Positions 9,542 to 18,968 of a DNA stretch of 64,000 nt are shown in pieces. This DNA is from an uncultured Verrucomicrobiota bacterium (GTDB taxonomy: Bacteria > Verrucomicrobiota > Verrucomicrobiia > Opitutales > Opitutaceae). Position 1 is the first letter of the stretch, and every line of letters begins with the position of its first letter. The notes beneath the pieces are model-generated. The model did not search any database. It had not been told where the DNA came from and saw nothing but the letters and a program-made list of their open reading frames with translations. A program made the translations under genes and the position numbers. Where the stretch lies: positions 46,275 through 110,274 of the forward strand of contig CAIOCT010000126.1 of NCBI GenBank assembly GCA_903856725.1, written 5' to 3'.

Positions 9542-10756
9542 ATGTCTGCTCTGCCACTGATCGTCCACCTTGATGCGGATGCTTTTTTCGTATCTTGTGA
9601 ATTGGCTTTGCAGCCGGCCTTGCGGGGAAAGCGATGCGCAGTGGGGGGCCGTGAGCGTGGGATCATCGCGTCAGCTAATTACGAAGCACGGGCTGGTGGG
9701 GTTTACACGCCGATGCCTACTGCTCAGGCACTGAAATTATGTCCTGATTTGATTCTACTGCCACCCACGAGGGGACTTTACAGTGAAATTTCCCGCCAAT
9801 TATTTGACCTTTGCGAAACACTCACGCCGTGCGTGCAACGTCATTCAATTGATGAAGGTTTTCTCGATCTCGGACCGTGTGGATTTACCGCCCTAGCGGA
9901 AATTGAAAAAAGCGTACGCGCCCTTCAGCAGCGCATTGTCCAACAATTGGGCGTGACGGTGTCATTTGGCCTTGCGACTAATAAGCTCGTAGCGGCCATC
10001 GCCAGCAAAGCATTCAAACCACGTGGCTTCACGCTGGTTAGCCCAGGCACGGAAGCGGATTTTTTGGCGCCTTTCAAAATAAATGTGATCCCGGGAATCG
10101 GGAAAATAACAGAGGCGCGCTTGAACCAAGCCGGCCTTCGCCTAGTGAAAGACATCATCGCTCTACCAACTCTAGAATTGCAGCGCTTATTTGGTAACGC
10201 CGCACCCGCGATTCTTGCCTTGGCTCGAGGGGAGGACACCGAACCCGTCGAAGTCCTGCAGGCTGCCGCGCAGTCTTACTCAACCCAAGAAACTTTTCCC
10301 CAAGATATCGGAAACTTCTCACAGATCGAGCAAGTGACCAAGCGGATGATTGATGAACTCATGCCGAAAATTAGGGCCGATGATAAAAAATCTAAAACAC
10401 TCACGATTAAAATTCGCTATTCGGGGATGGAGGATAATTCCACCAGCCGCAGTTTGACGGAAGCCAGTGATTTAGAATCATCCTTTTATCCATTCGTCAC
10501 AGCCTTACTGAAGGCAGTGTGGACGAAGCGGCGGCCCTTACGACTCGTGAGTGTGCGATTTTCTGGGATCGAGCACCCCAGTCATCAGCTAGAAATATTT
10601 AAAGAAGTTGATGCTAAAAAACGTCGATTAGCTGGGGTGCTTGATCAGTTAAATTCACGTGGACCCCAGCCAATCGTGCGCTCTGGCCATCAACTAGCAC
10701 CTCAACCGAAAAGGCCCGGCGACACCGATCACGGGTGCGCGGGCGGCGGCAGATAG
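9542..10756 (+). CDS. dinB: DNA polymerase IV (Y-family translesion polymerase)
   Basis: A 404-residue Y-family polymerase. Metal-binding residues are visible in 'VHLDADAFFVSCE' (about residues 8-20) and 'HSIDEGFLDL' (near residue 102). 'GIIASANYEARAGGVYTPMP' is the usual fingers region, and 'VIPGIGKITEARLNQAG' is the thumb helix-hairpin-helix. The little-finger domain runs to about residue 370. DinB copies past damaged bases with low fidelity. It follows the UvrA-family gene closely on the same strand, suggesting a joint damage-response unit; I did not identify a LexA box. Its last 28 bp overlap the 3' end of the convergent ParB-like gene. The tail is Pro/Gly/Arg rich, and I see no obvious clamp-binding peptide in it. 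Confidence 0.93.
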   Translation: MSALPLIVHLDADAFFVSCELALQPALRGKRCAVGGRERGIIASANYEARAGGVYTPMPTAQALKLCPDLILLPPTRGLYSEISRQLFDLCETLTPCVQRHSIDEGFLDLGPCGFTALAEIEKSVRALQQRIVQQLGVTVSFGLATNKLVAAIASKAFKPRGFTLVSPGTEADFLAPFKINVIPGIGKITEARLNQAGLRLVKDIIALPTLELQRLFGNAAPAILALARGEDTEPVEVLQAAAQSYSTQETFPQDIGNFSQIEQVTKRMIDELMPKIRADDKKSKTLTIKIRYSGMEDNSTSRSLTEASDLESSFYPFVTALLKAVWTKRRPLRLVSVRFSGIEHPSHQLEIFKEVDAKKRRLAGVLDQLNSRGPQPIVRSGHQLAPQPKRPGDTDHGCAGGGR

Positions 10757-11466
10757 CCGGGAAGCTTTGCCGCAGCGGGTTGATGGGCTAAGACAACCGC
10801 GGCATCAACAGCCTGTTTAAATTCGTTTTCATCCGCATCGTTCCAGCGCACCTTATCGCGGAAATAATCTGCCCAATAAAATTCCTGAAAGAAACCCGCG
10901 GGCCCTTTTTTCTCCGCGAAGCCGCCGGCTTTCATGACGGCCCAGCCCAAGCCCCGATAGATGTTGCTTTGAATGTCAGCCAGCGTCTCCGGAAGCAAGC
11001 GGGGGTCAAGTGGACCGCGTCCATCTTTGTCCATCAGATAAGTGTAATGGTGAGACTGCATCTGTGACCAAAAAGAGACTTCATCTAACTCCGCCCAGTT
11101 CGCCAAAATGTGACCATAAACGGTTTTATCTGATTGATGAGAATCGAGGAGCGCACGAATCGTATGATGGCCATCAGTCATGTAGGGTCGACCGCCGGGT
11201 CCAATTACGACTGGCACATCTTTGTCTTGCAGATAAGTCCGCAGCTCGGCGGCATTTTTAGAGTCGATCGATTTAGCTTTAAAAATAACCTCCCGAAATC
11301 CAACAGCGAATTGCGTTGGGTGAAGTTTGGTCGCAGGTAAACTATAAGCCGTCCCCGCCTTCATGGTTGGCTGGAACGGAGCATAAGTTTCCGATGCTCT
11401 GATCGTGTTATTAAAACCGGCGATTAATAAAAGGAGGGTAGCCCAGCGGGGAATAATGAGATTCAT
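10729..11466 (-). CDS. Exported ParB-like (ParBc_2) protein
   Basis: A 245-residue protein with a Sec signal ('RWATLLLLIAGFNNTIRASE', about residues 7-26). The centre holds ParB/Srx-type motifs: 'LHPTQFAVGFREVIFKAK' then 'VVIGPGGRPYMTDGHHTI', where the DGHH segment occupies the nucleotide or catalytic position of the fold. This matches the putative ParB-like nuclease family PF08857 as I recall it. It is not the chromosome-partition ParB: it lacks a helix-turn-helix region and carries an export signal. The function of exported members is unknown. It stands alone, convergent with dinB, and shares 28 bp with it. Family assignment fairly sure, role unknown. Confidence 0.72.
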   Translation of the reverse strand: MNLIIPRWATLLLLIAGFNNTIRASETYAPFQPTMKAGTAYSLPATKLHPTQFAVGFREVIFKAKSIDSKNAAELRTYLQDKDVPVVIGPGGRPYMTDGHHTIRALLDSHQSDKTVYGHILANWAELDEVSFWSQMQSHHYTYLMDKDGRGPLDPRLLPETLADIQSNIYRGLGWAVMKAGGFAEKKGPAGFFQEFYWADYFRDKVRWNDADENEFKQAVDAAVVLAHQPAAAKLPGYLPPPAHP

Positions 11467-11600
11467 GAAATCAGCATTACATTTTTACGGTTTAAGCAAA
11501 GCGCGCGGGGTTAAATTCAGGTTACAATCAAATATCGCCTAGCTGGGTGAGATTCCATTTGGAATCAGGCCTGCTCTGTGGATGCTAAATAACTAATTAT

Positions 11601-12410
11601 ATGAACCTTGCTGCGTCCAATCACGAAATCGACCAACGTATCACCGCTGCCCTTGCTGCCGTGAGCGCAGAAACTGAGCTGATGCACCGAGAATTTGGGC
11701 GCGCACGCAGCGAACTTAAGTACGACGGCACCAAAGTCACGGCCGTCGATCTAGCTATTTCAAAAAATATTCAGGCAGCGATCGGTGCCTTATTTCCTAC
11801 TGATCAATTTTTCAGTGAAGAACTTAGCCTAACAGAAACGGCTATCCCAGTTACTACGCGCTATTGCTGGGTTCTTGATCCAATCGATGGCACGAATAAT
11901 TACGTCAACGGAATCAGTCACTGCGCCATTTCGCTTGCGCTGCTGGAAAATGGCGAACCGACCTATGGCGTCATCTACGACCTGGCCCGGCGGGTGCTGA
12001 TACACGGCGGCCCGGGGCGTGGGCTATTCGAAGGCACGCAACCCGCTCACGCGCGCGGGGAGGCTCCGAACAGCCATAGCTTGATTGGGTTTCATTCGCC
12101 CTCGGACAAGACTCATGCAATGGAAGGGAAGCGACTCATCGAGAATTTTAAAATCCGGGGGCTAGGGAGCAGTACTCTGCATTTAGCCTACGCGGCGATC
12201 GGGTTGCTTGATGGGGTGGTGGACCACAATAATAAGGTATGGGATATCGCGGCGGCGTGCGCGCTCTGTGCCGAAGCGGGTATTACAATTCACTATTTAG
12301 AGAATCCACCATTTCCCCTGAGAACATTTACACTGTTAGCGCCACGAGTGCAATATGCGGCTGGTCTTCCTGCGATGGTCCAGCGCTTGCGCGAGGTAAT
12401 TGGCCGCTAG
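11601..12410 (+). CDS. Inositol monophosphatase family phosphatase
   Basis: A 269-residue protein with the metal-dependent sugar-phosphatase motifs: 'TAVDLAISKNIQAAI', 'FSEEL' (first metal Glu), 'VLDPIDGTNNYVNG' (the DPIDGT metal loop near residue 93) and 'KVWDIAAACALCAEAG' (the WD-x-AA motif). Enzymes of this family remove phosphate from inositol phosphates, 3'-phosphoadenosine 5'-phosphate, fructose-1,6-bisphosphate or histidinol phosphate; the sequence does not settle which. The gene stands alone after a 134-bp spacer. It converges on the beta-CASP hydrolase gene; the two stop codons interlock in a single CTAG at 12407-12410, leaving no room for a terminator between them. Confidence 0.88.
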   Translation: MNLAASNHEIDQRITAALAAVSAETELMHREFGRARSELKYDGTKVTAVDLAISKNIQAAIGALFPTDQFFSEELSLTETAIPVTTRYCWVLDPIDGTNNYVNGISHCAISLALLENGEPTYGVIYDLARRVLIHGGPGRGLFEGTQPAHARGEAPNSHSLIGFHSPSDKTHAMEGKRLIENFKIRGLGSSTLHLAYAAIGLLDGVVDHNNKVWDIAAACALCAEAGITIHYLENPPFPLRTFTLLAPRVQYAAGLPAMVQRLREVIGR

Positions 12411-13765
12411 ACTTGATAAGGCTGCAGCGGTACAGGATCCAGCACCTGAGCTTGCGGCAACTTATCCGCAAGTTGAGCAGCGAACCAGGCTCGTGCCGGT
12501 GGGTCGCCGTGGGTCAATACAATCGAGCGGGGATTGCACGCTAAGGCATAGTCGAGCAATTCTTCGCGCGAAGCATGGCCGCTGAATTCAAACCGTTCAA
12601 TTTGAGCACGGATACGCGTCTTAACATTAACCGCGGCAAAGAGGAATTCTTCACCATTGTGAGCAGCCTGCAAATGCCCACCGGGAGTGTCTGGGTCGCA
12701 GTAGCCGACGAAACAGATGCTATGCTTGGCGCTGCCGACGAGGCATGAAGCGAGTGTATAAGAGGCGGTCTTTTCAACCATCATTCCGCTGCTGACAACG
12801 TATATCCCCTGGAGGGGGGGCTCTTTACCAGGGACGAGATCGCGCGGTGATTTTTTAATTTTCAGCTCCTTCAAGATGGTGCGGGTGAAATGCACCAGCC
12901 CAGTTTTCTTGGAAATATCGTCAAGGTAATCGCAAAGATCCATACCAAGGCCCGAAGCAAAAATTGGCGCTGCAGCTAAGCGATTAAATTTTCTCGCATC
13001 ATGGAGAATTGCGAGAATTTCTTGCATGCGACCGAGTGCAAAAACTGGAATGAGCACTGACCCACCGCGCAGCAATGTGCTATTAATTGTCTCAATCAAG
13101 CGAATCATCTCATTCGAACGAAGATTGCCCGCCTGTTTGTCGGTGGCGCCATGAGTTGTTTCAGTTACCAGTGTATCGAAATGAGTTCGTGGAAGTTTCG
13201 CCCCGTCCAAAATCCGCTGAGTAGAAAAAAGCACATCCCCGGTAAAAAAGATCCGCCGGTGTTTATGGACAATTTCTACGCCACATGCGCCGGCAATGTG
13301 CCCAGCTGCATGAAAAGTGAATTCAATTTCATCATGAGCCCCCGCAAATTTCTTCGGACTATTCAGCTGGTGGGGCAATAATCGCGGGGCTATCCGATCG
13401 ATTTCATCATGCGTAAAAAGAGGGTATTCCATGATCCCTTTCTCCTCTCGCTCACGGACCATAACATTCGACGAATTGTGCAGCATGCGCTCGATGAGCA
13501 TTCGGCTTGGAAGCGTCATAATGACCGGCGTGCTCGGTTGGTGCCGCATGAGCAGAGGCAAAGAGCCAATATGATCGAGATGGCAGTGAGTGATGAAAAT
13601 AACATCGAGCTTCACGCCTTCTAGCGGCCGAAGATCTGGAGCAGCGATGCGACCTACTTGTTTAGGGTTGAGCCCGCTATCGATAACGAAGTGAAAATCC
13701 CCCACCTGACAGTACAGGCAGTTAGCGCCGATGCCTCCGACACTATTTAAATCGATGATCTTCAT
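12407..13765 (-). CDS. Beta-CASP metallo-beta-lactamase-fold RNA-processing-type exonuclease
   Basis: A 452-residue metallo-hydrolase. Motif 2 is 'FITHCHLDHIGSLPLLM' (HxHxDH near residues 60-65). Further metal ligands lie in 'AAGHIAGACGVEI' and 'RIFFTGDVLFSTQ'. The beta-CASP domain follows ('PVFALGRMQEILAIL'), with 'VSSGMM' and 'EFSGHASREELLDYA'. A late histidine in 'IVLTHGDPPARAWFA' closes the site. This is the Ysh1/CPSF73-like class (COG1236), which cuts or trims RNA from its ends. It sits 14 bp downstream of apaG on the same strand, so the pair may share a transcript. The exact RNA substrate is unknown. Confidence 0.88.
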   Translation of the reverse strand: MKIIDLNSVGGIGANCLYCQVGDFHFVIDSGLNPKQVGRIAAPDLRPLEGVKLDVIFITHCHLDHIGSLPLLMRHQPSTPVIMTLPSRMLIERMLHNSSNVMVREREEKGIMEYPLFTHDEIDRIAPRLLPHQLNSPKKFAGAHDEIEFTFHAAGHIAGACGVEIVHKHRRIFFTGDVLFSTQRILDGAKLPRTHFDTLVTETTHGATDKQAGNLRSNEMIRLIETINSTLLRGGSVLIPVFALGRMQEILAILHDARKFNRLAAAPIFASGLGMDLCDYLDDISKKTGLVHFTRTILKELKIKKSPRDLVPGKEPPLQGIYVVSSGMMVEKTASYTLASCLVGSAKHSICFVGYCDPDTPGGHLQAAHNGEEFLFAAVNVKTRIRAQIERFEFSGHASREELLDYALACNPRSIVLTHGDPPARAWFAAQLADKLPQAQVLDPVPLQPYQV

Positions 13766-13779
13766 GTTAAAGGCGCCAG

Positions 13780-14163
13780 TCAGTCGGCCGGAATGATCAT
13801 GTCAAACTTCGGGATCCGGACAAAAATCCGAGCGCCATGAGCGTCGACTCCATGAAAGCTGCCAAAAGCCCGACTGTTGCTGCTACCTATATGGTAACTG
13901 TTATAGGCAAAATGCGCTCCGGGTATCAGGGTAGGGGTTTCGCCAACAATTTTATCGCCTTCAACTACCGCTCGGCTCCCATCAGGATGCTCAATAACCC
14001 ACTTTCGGCCGAGCAGGGTGACCGTGCGATCAGAGTCATTATGGATTGTCAGGTAATAAATAAAGGCATGAGGGCGATCAGCTGGGAGATGATCACCGCC
14101 GTAGCGATAAATCAGCTGATCCAGATTAACTTTTAGCCCAGGTAATTCATGCGCGACGCTCAT
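13780..14163 (-). CDS. apaG: ApaG (DUF525) domain protein
   Basis: The ATG at 14163 gives a 127-residue protein, the normal ApaG length. The open frame extends further upstream but would run into the purH leader and adds no family sequence, so I reject the longer start. The fibronectin-III-like ApaG domain is clear: '[20 protein letters not shown]', '[20 protein letters not shown]', '[17 protein letters not shown]' and '[20 protein letters not shown]'. ApaG is linked with Co/Mg resistance in enterobacteria, but its biochemical role is unsettled. It lies just upstream of the beta-CASP hydrolase and is divergent from purH, with 111 bp between the two starts. Confidence 0.9.
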   Translation of the reverse strand: MSVAHELPGLKVNLDQLIYRYGGDHLPADRPHAFIYYLTIHNDSDRTVTLLGRKWVIEHPDGSRAVVEGDKIVGETPTLIPGAHFAYNSYHIGSSNSRAFGSFHGVDAHGARIFVRIPKFDMIIPAD

Positions 14164-14274
14164 CAGATTAGCGCAGTAGAAACGATGCCAACGGCAAAAT
14201 ACATAAAAAAAGTTCACGGAGTTCGCGGGCTTTCGTCTTGCGCACGAAAACCCTCCGGCGCAGAAAAGCGACCT

Positions 14275-15822
14275 ATGGAAAAGCTCGCGCTGCTGTCGGT
14301 TAGTGACAAACAAGGCCTCGTCGAATTCGCGACTGCCCTCGTGCGCCAACAAGGGTACCGACTGCTCTCGACCGGCGGAACGGCTAAGCTGCTCGCCGCC
14401 GCGGGCTTGCCAGTAACAGAAGTAGGTCACCACACCGGGTTTCCCGAAATAATGGAAGGTCGCGTGAAAACCCTGCATCCCAAAATTCACGGCGGATTGT
14501 TATGCCGACGTGATAAGCCAGAACATCTCGCTCAAGCAGTGAAAAATGACATTACCCTGATTGATTTGGTGGTAGTGAATTTATATCCGTTCGAACAAAC
14601 GGTCGCTAACCCTCAAGTGTTATTCGAAGAAGCGATCGAAAATATAGACATTGGTGGCCCTTCCATGCTGCGTAGCGCCGCTAAAAATCATTCGAGCGTA
14701 ACGGTCATTTGCGATCCGGCCGACTATTCTCCCGTCTTGGCTGTCATCAACAAACCAGCCGAGTTATTGATACTGCGTCGTAAACTCGCACTTAAAGTAT
14801 TCCAACGTACGGCGCGCTATGATGCGGCCATTGCTCGATATCTCGAAACGCAACAAGATGAACCTGATATCGAGTCGCTGAGCGGGTTCCCGGCGACTTA
14901 TAATTTAGCCCTAAACAAGGTCCAAAATTTACGGTACGGCGAGAATCCTCACCAAAAAGCCGCGCTCTATGGAACGTTCCATGACCATTTCGAGCAACTC
15001 CAAGGCAAGGAACTGAGTTATAACAATATTTTGGATATCACAGCCGCCACTTATCTCATTGGCGAATTTGAACGACCCACTGTGGCAATTTTAAAGCACA
15101 CCAATCCTTGCGGTGTCGCGAGTGCCGACACGCTATTGGCTGCTTGGGAAAAAGCTTACGCAACTGACCGACAGGCTCCTTTCGGTGGCATTATTATTGT
15201 AAACAATACCTTGCACGGAGATCTCGCCAAATTGATCGCTGAAATTTTCACCGAGGTTATTATCGCGCCCCATTTCAGTGAGGAAGCGCGAGAAATTTTC
15301 GGGAAAAAGAAAAATTTGCGCTTAATGATCGCGAAAGAAGGATTGGGGGCCGATACGCTCCAAGAGGTTCGCTCAGTTGTTGGCGGGGTACTCGTGCAAG
15401 ATCGCAATCGCTTGTTGGGTAAAATGAATGACTTTAAAGTAGTGACCAAGCGCCAGCCCACGGCGGATGAATGGACCGCTATGCTTTTTGGCTGGAAGGT
15501 CGGGAAGCACGTGAAATCGAACTCTATTGTTTATTGTCGCGGCGAACAAACCCTTGGCGTCGGCGCTGGTCAGATGGCCCGTGTTGACAGTTCACGCATC
15601 GCCATTTGGAAAGCAAACGAAGCGCAGTTGAATCTGCAGGGGTCGGTGGTGGCCAGCGAAGCATTATTTCCCTTTGCCGATGGCTTAATTGCCGCTGCAG
15701 AGGCCGGCGCCACCAGTGCGATTCAGCCCGGTGGTTCCCTGCGTGATGAAGAAGTCATTCGCGCGGCTGATGAAAGGGGGATGGCGATGGTCTTTACTGG
15801 AATTCGCCATTTTAAGCACTGA
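14275..15822 (+). CDS. purH: Bifunctional AICAR formyltransferase/IMP cyclohydrolase
   Basis: Catalyses the last two steps of purine synthesis, formylating AICAR and closing the ring to IMP. The start at 14275 ('[20 protein letters not shown]') matches the family N-terminus and gives 515 residues; an upstream in-frame ATG at 14149 would add 42 residues with no family likeness. The N-terminal MGS-like cyclohydrolase domain shows '[11 protein letters not shown]' and '[20 protein letters not shown]'. The C-terminal transformylase has '[15 protein letters not shown]', '[12 protein letters not shown]' (catalytic Lys-His) and '[20 protein letters not shown]'. It is a single gene, divergent from apaG. 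No riboswitch was recognised in the 111-bp leader. Confidence 0.97.
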   Translation: MEKLALLSVSDKQGLVEFATALVRQQGYRLLSTGGTAKLLAAAGLPVTEVGHHTGFPEIMEGRVKTLHPKIHGGLLCRRDKPEHLAQAVKNDITLIDLVVVNLYPFEQTVANPQVLFEEAIENIDIGGPSMLRSAAKNHSSVTVICDPADYSPVLAVINKPAELLILRRKLALKVFQRTARYDAAIARYLETQQDEPDIESLSGFPATYNLALNKVQNLRYGENPHQKAALYGTFHDHFEQLQGKELSYNNILDITAATYLIGEFERPTVAILKHTNPCGVASADTLLAAWEKAYATDRQAPFGGIIIVNNTLHGDLAKLIAEIFTEVIIAPHFSEEAREIFGKKKNLRLMIAKEGLGADTLQEVRSVVGGVLVQDRNRLLGKMNDFKVVTKRQPTADEWTAMLFGWKVGKHVKSNSIVYCRGEQTLGVGAGQMARVDSSRIAIWKANEAQLNLQGSVVASEALFPFADGLIAAAEAGATSAIQPGGSLRDEEVIRAADERGMAMVFTGIRHFKH

Positions 15823-15884
15823 GCTCTTCGAGCTTGGGGGCACTTCTTGCTAGCGCCTAGCGGGAAATCACCTAGAGTTGAGCC

Positions 15885-17261
15885 ATGTTTGATCCTGTCG
15901 AAAAATTAAAGGAATACGTTCGTCACGCTAGCGTCTCGGCTGATCCCCAATACCAGCAGGGGATGGTAGGTGCGCAGCAATTTGTAGCAGGTTTGCTCAA
16001 AGGAATCGGCTTTAACGTCGAAGTAGTCCCGACGGCATTACACCCCGTGATTTTGGGCAAACGTGGGGACAATCCCAATTGGCCGCACGTGATTATCTAT
16101 GGTCACTATGATGTCCAACCCGCAGATCCGGTAGCTAAATGGGACACCCCGCCATTCGAGCCGACCATTAAAGGAGAGCGGATTTATGGTCGAGGCACAG
16201 CTGATAACAAAGGCCCCCTCATGGTGCATCTTGCCGCTGTCGGACGATTGCTGGAGAAAAACCCTGATCTACCACTTCGCATTACCTTCATGATAGAGGG
16301 CGAAGAGGAGATCGGGAGTAAGAATTTCAAAACTTTCCTAGGTGAGAATAAAGAAAAGCTACGCGGGGATTTCATCTACCTTTCTGACACCGGGATTCCT
16401 TCGCCTGACCAGATCGTGATTACAGTTGGACTGCGTGGGATGCTTGCCTTTGAAGTTGAATTCACCGGCCCTCAATCGGATTTGCACTCCGGCTTGCACG
16501 GTGGCGTGATCATGAATCCGCTCCAGGCGCTGGCAGAATTTTGCGCCTCGCTGCATACTCCTGACGGCCGCGTGAATCTTCCCGGCTTCTACGACGCCGT
16601 GGTGGAACCGGAGGCGTGGGAGCGGGCCGAATTACTCAAATTAGGATTAGATCAACGGCCTTATGCAAAATTTCTGGGCGTTAATGAATTTCACACCCCT
16701 CCAGGCTATAACCCGTTCGAGGCCATTCGTTTTCTACCAACACTCGAGTTTAATGGATTTAGCGGTGGGTATCAAGGGGCGGGAACCAAAACTGTCATCC
16801 CGAGCAAGGCTAGCGTCAAAATCACTTGTCGCTTGGTCCCTAACCAAACACCGGAAAACACCAAAGAGGCAATGTTTGCGGAGCTCCACCGCCGCTGTCC
16901 AAAGGGAGTGACTCTCACAATCAAAGAACAACATCATGCGACCCCGTATGTGGTAATCCCACCAGGGCGGTCAAACACGCCCGCCAATCAATCAGTTGTA
17001 CTGGCCAAGGGGTTTCAAGCCGTTGAACATGCCGTTACCGCAGTTTGGGGTAAACCACCGCTCTTTCTTCGCGAAGGGGGCAGCGTGGGCCTGATCGCCG
17101 ACCTTAAGCAGGTACTCGGACTTGATGCGGTTATGATGGGCCTTTTTCTGCCAGAGGATAATCTGCATGCGCCGAATGAAAGCTTCCATCTCGGGGTAAT
17201 GAAAAAAGCTATCGACGCATCAGAACGCGTCCTCGCCGAATTGGCTCAAATCCAAAAGTAG
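15885..17261 (+). CDS. M20 family dipeptidase/deacylase
   Basis: A 458-residue di-zinc peptidase. Metal ligands are in 'IIYGHYDVQPAD' (His, about residue 70), 'RGTADNKGPLMVHL' (bridging Asp), 'MIEGEEEIGS' (general-base and ligand Glu pair), 'YLSDTGIP' (Asp) and a late His in 'DNLHAPNESFHLG'. 'DLHSGLHGGVIMNPLQAL' starts the dimerisation domain. This layout is that of CNDP/PepV-like M20 dipeptidases, which cleave short peptides or N-acyl amino acids in the cytoplasm; no signal peptide is seen. It begins 62 bp after purH on the same strand and may be read through from it. Exact substrate not readable. Confidence 0.88.
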   Translation: MFDPVEKLKEYVRHASVSADPQYQQGMVGAQQFVAGLLKGIGFNVEVVPTALHPVILGKRGDNPNWPHVIIYGHYDVQPADPVAKWDTPPFEPTIKGERIYGRGTADNKGPLMVHLAAVGRLLEKNPDLPLRITFMIEGEEEIGSKNFKTFLGENKEKLRGDFIYLSDTGIPSPDQIVITVGLRGMLAFEVEFTGPQSDLHSGLHGGVIMNPLQALAEFCASLHTPDGRVNLPGFYDAVVEPEAWERAELLKLGLDQRPYAKFLGVNEFHTPPGYNPFEAIRFLPTLEFNGFSGGYQGAGTKTVIPSKASVKITCRLVPNQTPENTKEAMFAELHRRCPKGVTLTIKEQHHATPYVVIPPGRSNTPANQSVVLAKGFQAVEHAVTAVWGKPPLFLREGGSVGLIADLKQVLGLDAVMMGLFLPEDNLHAPNESFHLGVMKKAIDASERVLAELAQIQK

Positions 17262-17325
17262 CCTTGGCGCGGTGGTTAAATTGCCAGTGGGGCAGGGGCT
17301 AATACGCTGCCTTATTTTTGGACAT

Positions 17326-17353
17326 AAAAAAGCCCCAACAGTCATGCTGGGGC
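17326..17353 (-). terminator. Rho-independent terminator of pal
   Basis: Stem GCCCCA/TGGGGC with a short inner extension (17332-17353), followed on the minus strand by six T (complement of 17326-17331). Located 24 bp past the pal stop. The stem is nearly symmetrical, but only the minus-strand side has the T run. Confidence 0.85.
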
Positions 17354-17376
17354 CTCGGTTATTGCGCTAAAACAGA

Positions 17377-17913
17377 TTAGCGTTTCAGGACAACGAAATC
17401 AACGCGCCGGTCTTTGGTCCAATCGCCCTCGGAACCGCCTTGTTTTGCATCAATAGAGCCCTTGGAGAGTGTTTCCAGGCGATTAGCATCGACGCCGAGA
17501 GATTCGAGATAGCGTTTGACGGCGTTTGCGCGACGGTCACCGAGACCGAGATTATATTCAGCGGTCCCGCGCCAGTCACAGTGACCGATAAGCACGAGAT
17601 TTTTATCAGCGTTATCCTTCAGCCATTTGACAGCTGCTTCAATTTTGGGGCGCTCAGCGGAAGCCACTGCTGAGCGGTCGAGCGCAAAATATACTGGCTC
17701 GACGACGCTCTTGCTCGCGTCATCAACCGAGCCACCATCGCGGGCCGAAAGATTTGCGTTATCACCAGGAACCGCAATTTGCTCGGGATTAATACCATTA
17801 GCACCGGTTTGCGTGGAGTCCGGCATCGCCCGCACTGGTTTTTTGGCGCACGCAGTGAAGAGCAACGCGGTGGCAGCGAGAATCAGACCGAGGATTTTGG
17901 AAGAATTAATCAT
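17377..17913 (-). CDS. pal: Peptidoglycan-associated lipoprotein (OmpA-like)
   Basis: A 178-residue lipoprotein. The N-terminal signal ends in lipobox 'LFTAC' with the lipidated Cys at residue 22. A flexible linker leads to the OmpA-like peptidoglycan-binding domain: 'VYFALDRSAVASAERPKIEA', 'LVLIGHCDWRGTAEYNLGLG', 'DRRANAVKRYLESLGV' and 'KDRRVDFVVLKR'. Pal anchors the outer membrane to the wall and works with the Tol motor. Here it is alone with its own terminator, while an ExbB/ExbD/TonB-type motor sits about 28 kb away (45.1-47.1 kb); no tolB is seen. The Asp and Arg that bind diaminopimelate appear conserved. Confidence 0.93.
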   Translation of the reverse strand: MINSSKILGLILAATALLFTACAKKPVRAMPDSTQTGANGINPEQIAVPGDNANLSARDGGSVDDASKSVVEPVYFALDRSAVASAERPKIEAAVKWLKDNADKNLVLIGHCDWRGTAEYNLGLGDRRANAVKRYLESLGVDANRLETLSKGSIDAKQGGSEGDWTKDRRVDFVVLKR

Positions 17914-18010
17914 GGGTTACAATGTGATGAGTCCATAGACTAATGGATAATCGGTAGTTACGCGCAAGAAAGAAACTCACCTTGGGCCTATTAAGCGCCG
18001 AACATTTTTA

Positions 18011-18676
18011 TCAATGGTGAATGAGGCCTATTTCGAGCGAGTAACGAGTCAGGCTGGCAACATCATGCATATCGAGCTTCCGCATTAAATTGGTGCGGTG
18101 GTTATCAACCGTCTTCGCGCTGATTGCTAGTTTCTCGGCTATGCCGCGAGTGCTATTGCTTTCCGCGACGAGCTTGAGGATTTCTCTTTCACGACGAGTT
18201 AGAGCATCGATTCCGCCAGTTTGTCCCGGATGAGCGACCACATTTCTTAGCAAGGCAGCGACACCGGGGCCGAAGTAGGTGCCGCCACGAGCGATCGTCT
18301 CAAGGCCTTTTTTAAATTCACTCAAGCCAGCAGTTTTTTCGACAAACCCATGTGCCCCCGCCTCGAGCATTTCCCTCACCAATACAGGGCTTTCATAGGC
18401 AGAAAAGATTAACACACGCGTCTGCTTGAGTTGTTTACTGATGCGCCGGAGAATATCTACGCCGCTTAGGCCTGGTAGGCGGGCATCCAGGACGATGAGA
18501 TCAGGCTTAAGCTCTAAGCATAACTTGCAGGCCTGCTGGCCATCGCCGCATTCTCCGACAATCTGGTAATTATGGTCGCTCCGCAAAATTTCAGCGAGCA
18601 TTTCGCGAATTGCGGTTTGATCTTCGACGATCACTATTCGTTGCGGTTTGGCGAGGGTAGTCACGAGTGGTAGCAA
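18011..18676 (-). CDS. NarL/FixJ-type response regulator
   Basis: A 221-residue two-domain regulator. The receiver domain (about residues 10-130) shows the acidic pair in '[13 protein letters not shown]', the phospho-acceptor Asp in '[13 protein letters not shown]' and the conserved Lys in '[12 protein letters not shown]'. The C-terminal LuxR helix-turn-helix has '[20 protein letters not shown]' and '[20 protein letters not shown]'. No histidine kinase is adjacent, so its sensor must be elsewhere. It starts 96 bp from tRNA-Lys and reads the same way; it ends near the start side of pal with 97 bp between. Target genes unknown. Confidence 0.92.
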   Translation of the reverse strand: MLPLVTTLAKPQRIVIVEDQTAIREMLAEILRSDHNYQIVGECGDGQQACKLCLELKPDLIVLDARLPGLSGVDILRRISKQLKQTRVLIFSAYESPVLVREMLEAGAHGFVEKTAGLSEFKKGLETIARGGTYFGPGVAALLRNVVAHPGQTGGIDALTRREREILKLVAESNSTRGIAEKLAISAKTVDNHRTNLMRKLDMHDVASLTRYSLEIGLIHH

Positions 18677-18771
18677 TAATGGGGTGATAACCTGATAGCT
18701 AACTCAGGAATCTTTTTTGTCCATGCAGGAATAGACCTAGCTTACTCTATGAGCTCGTTGCCTGCTGCGGC

Positions 18772-18846
18772 TGGTGGGGCGACCGGGATTCGAACCCGGA
18801 ACCAAAAGCTTAAAAGGCTTCTGCTCTACCGTTGAGCTATCGCCCC
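18772..18846 (-). tRNA. tRNA-Lys (anticodon TTT)
   Basis: Cloverleaf folds by eye on the minus strand: acceptor GGGGCGA/TCGCCCC, D arm GCTC-GAGC, anticodon arm GAAGC-CTTTTAA-GCTTT giving anticodon TTT, T arm CCGGG-TTCGAAT-CCCGG. The 3' CCA is encoded (18772-18774). Confidence 0.96.
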
Positions 18847-18968
18847 CTCGCCAGCTTGCAGGGTTGAGATATTTTTTCAGTCAGCTGGCAACGCAAGAAT
18901 TATTTATGTTTAGCGAATATTGACCCTCTGACGCGTTTTAGTCCAAAATAGCCCACATCTGCATATTC

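Noticed and set aside
11541..11575. Short inverted repeat ATTCC-ATTT-GGAAT before the phosphatase gene
   Set aside because: Five-bp arms occur often by chance, and no T run or known operator pattern goes with it.
14164..14490. N-terminal extension of ApaG to 236 residues
   Set aside because: The extra 109 residues cover the purH leader and start region, have no family likeness, and the ATG at 14163 gives the standard 127-residue length.
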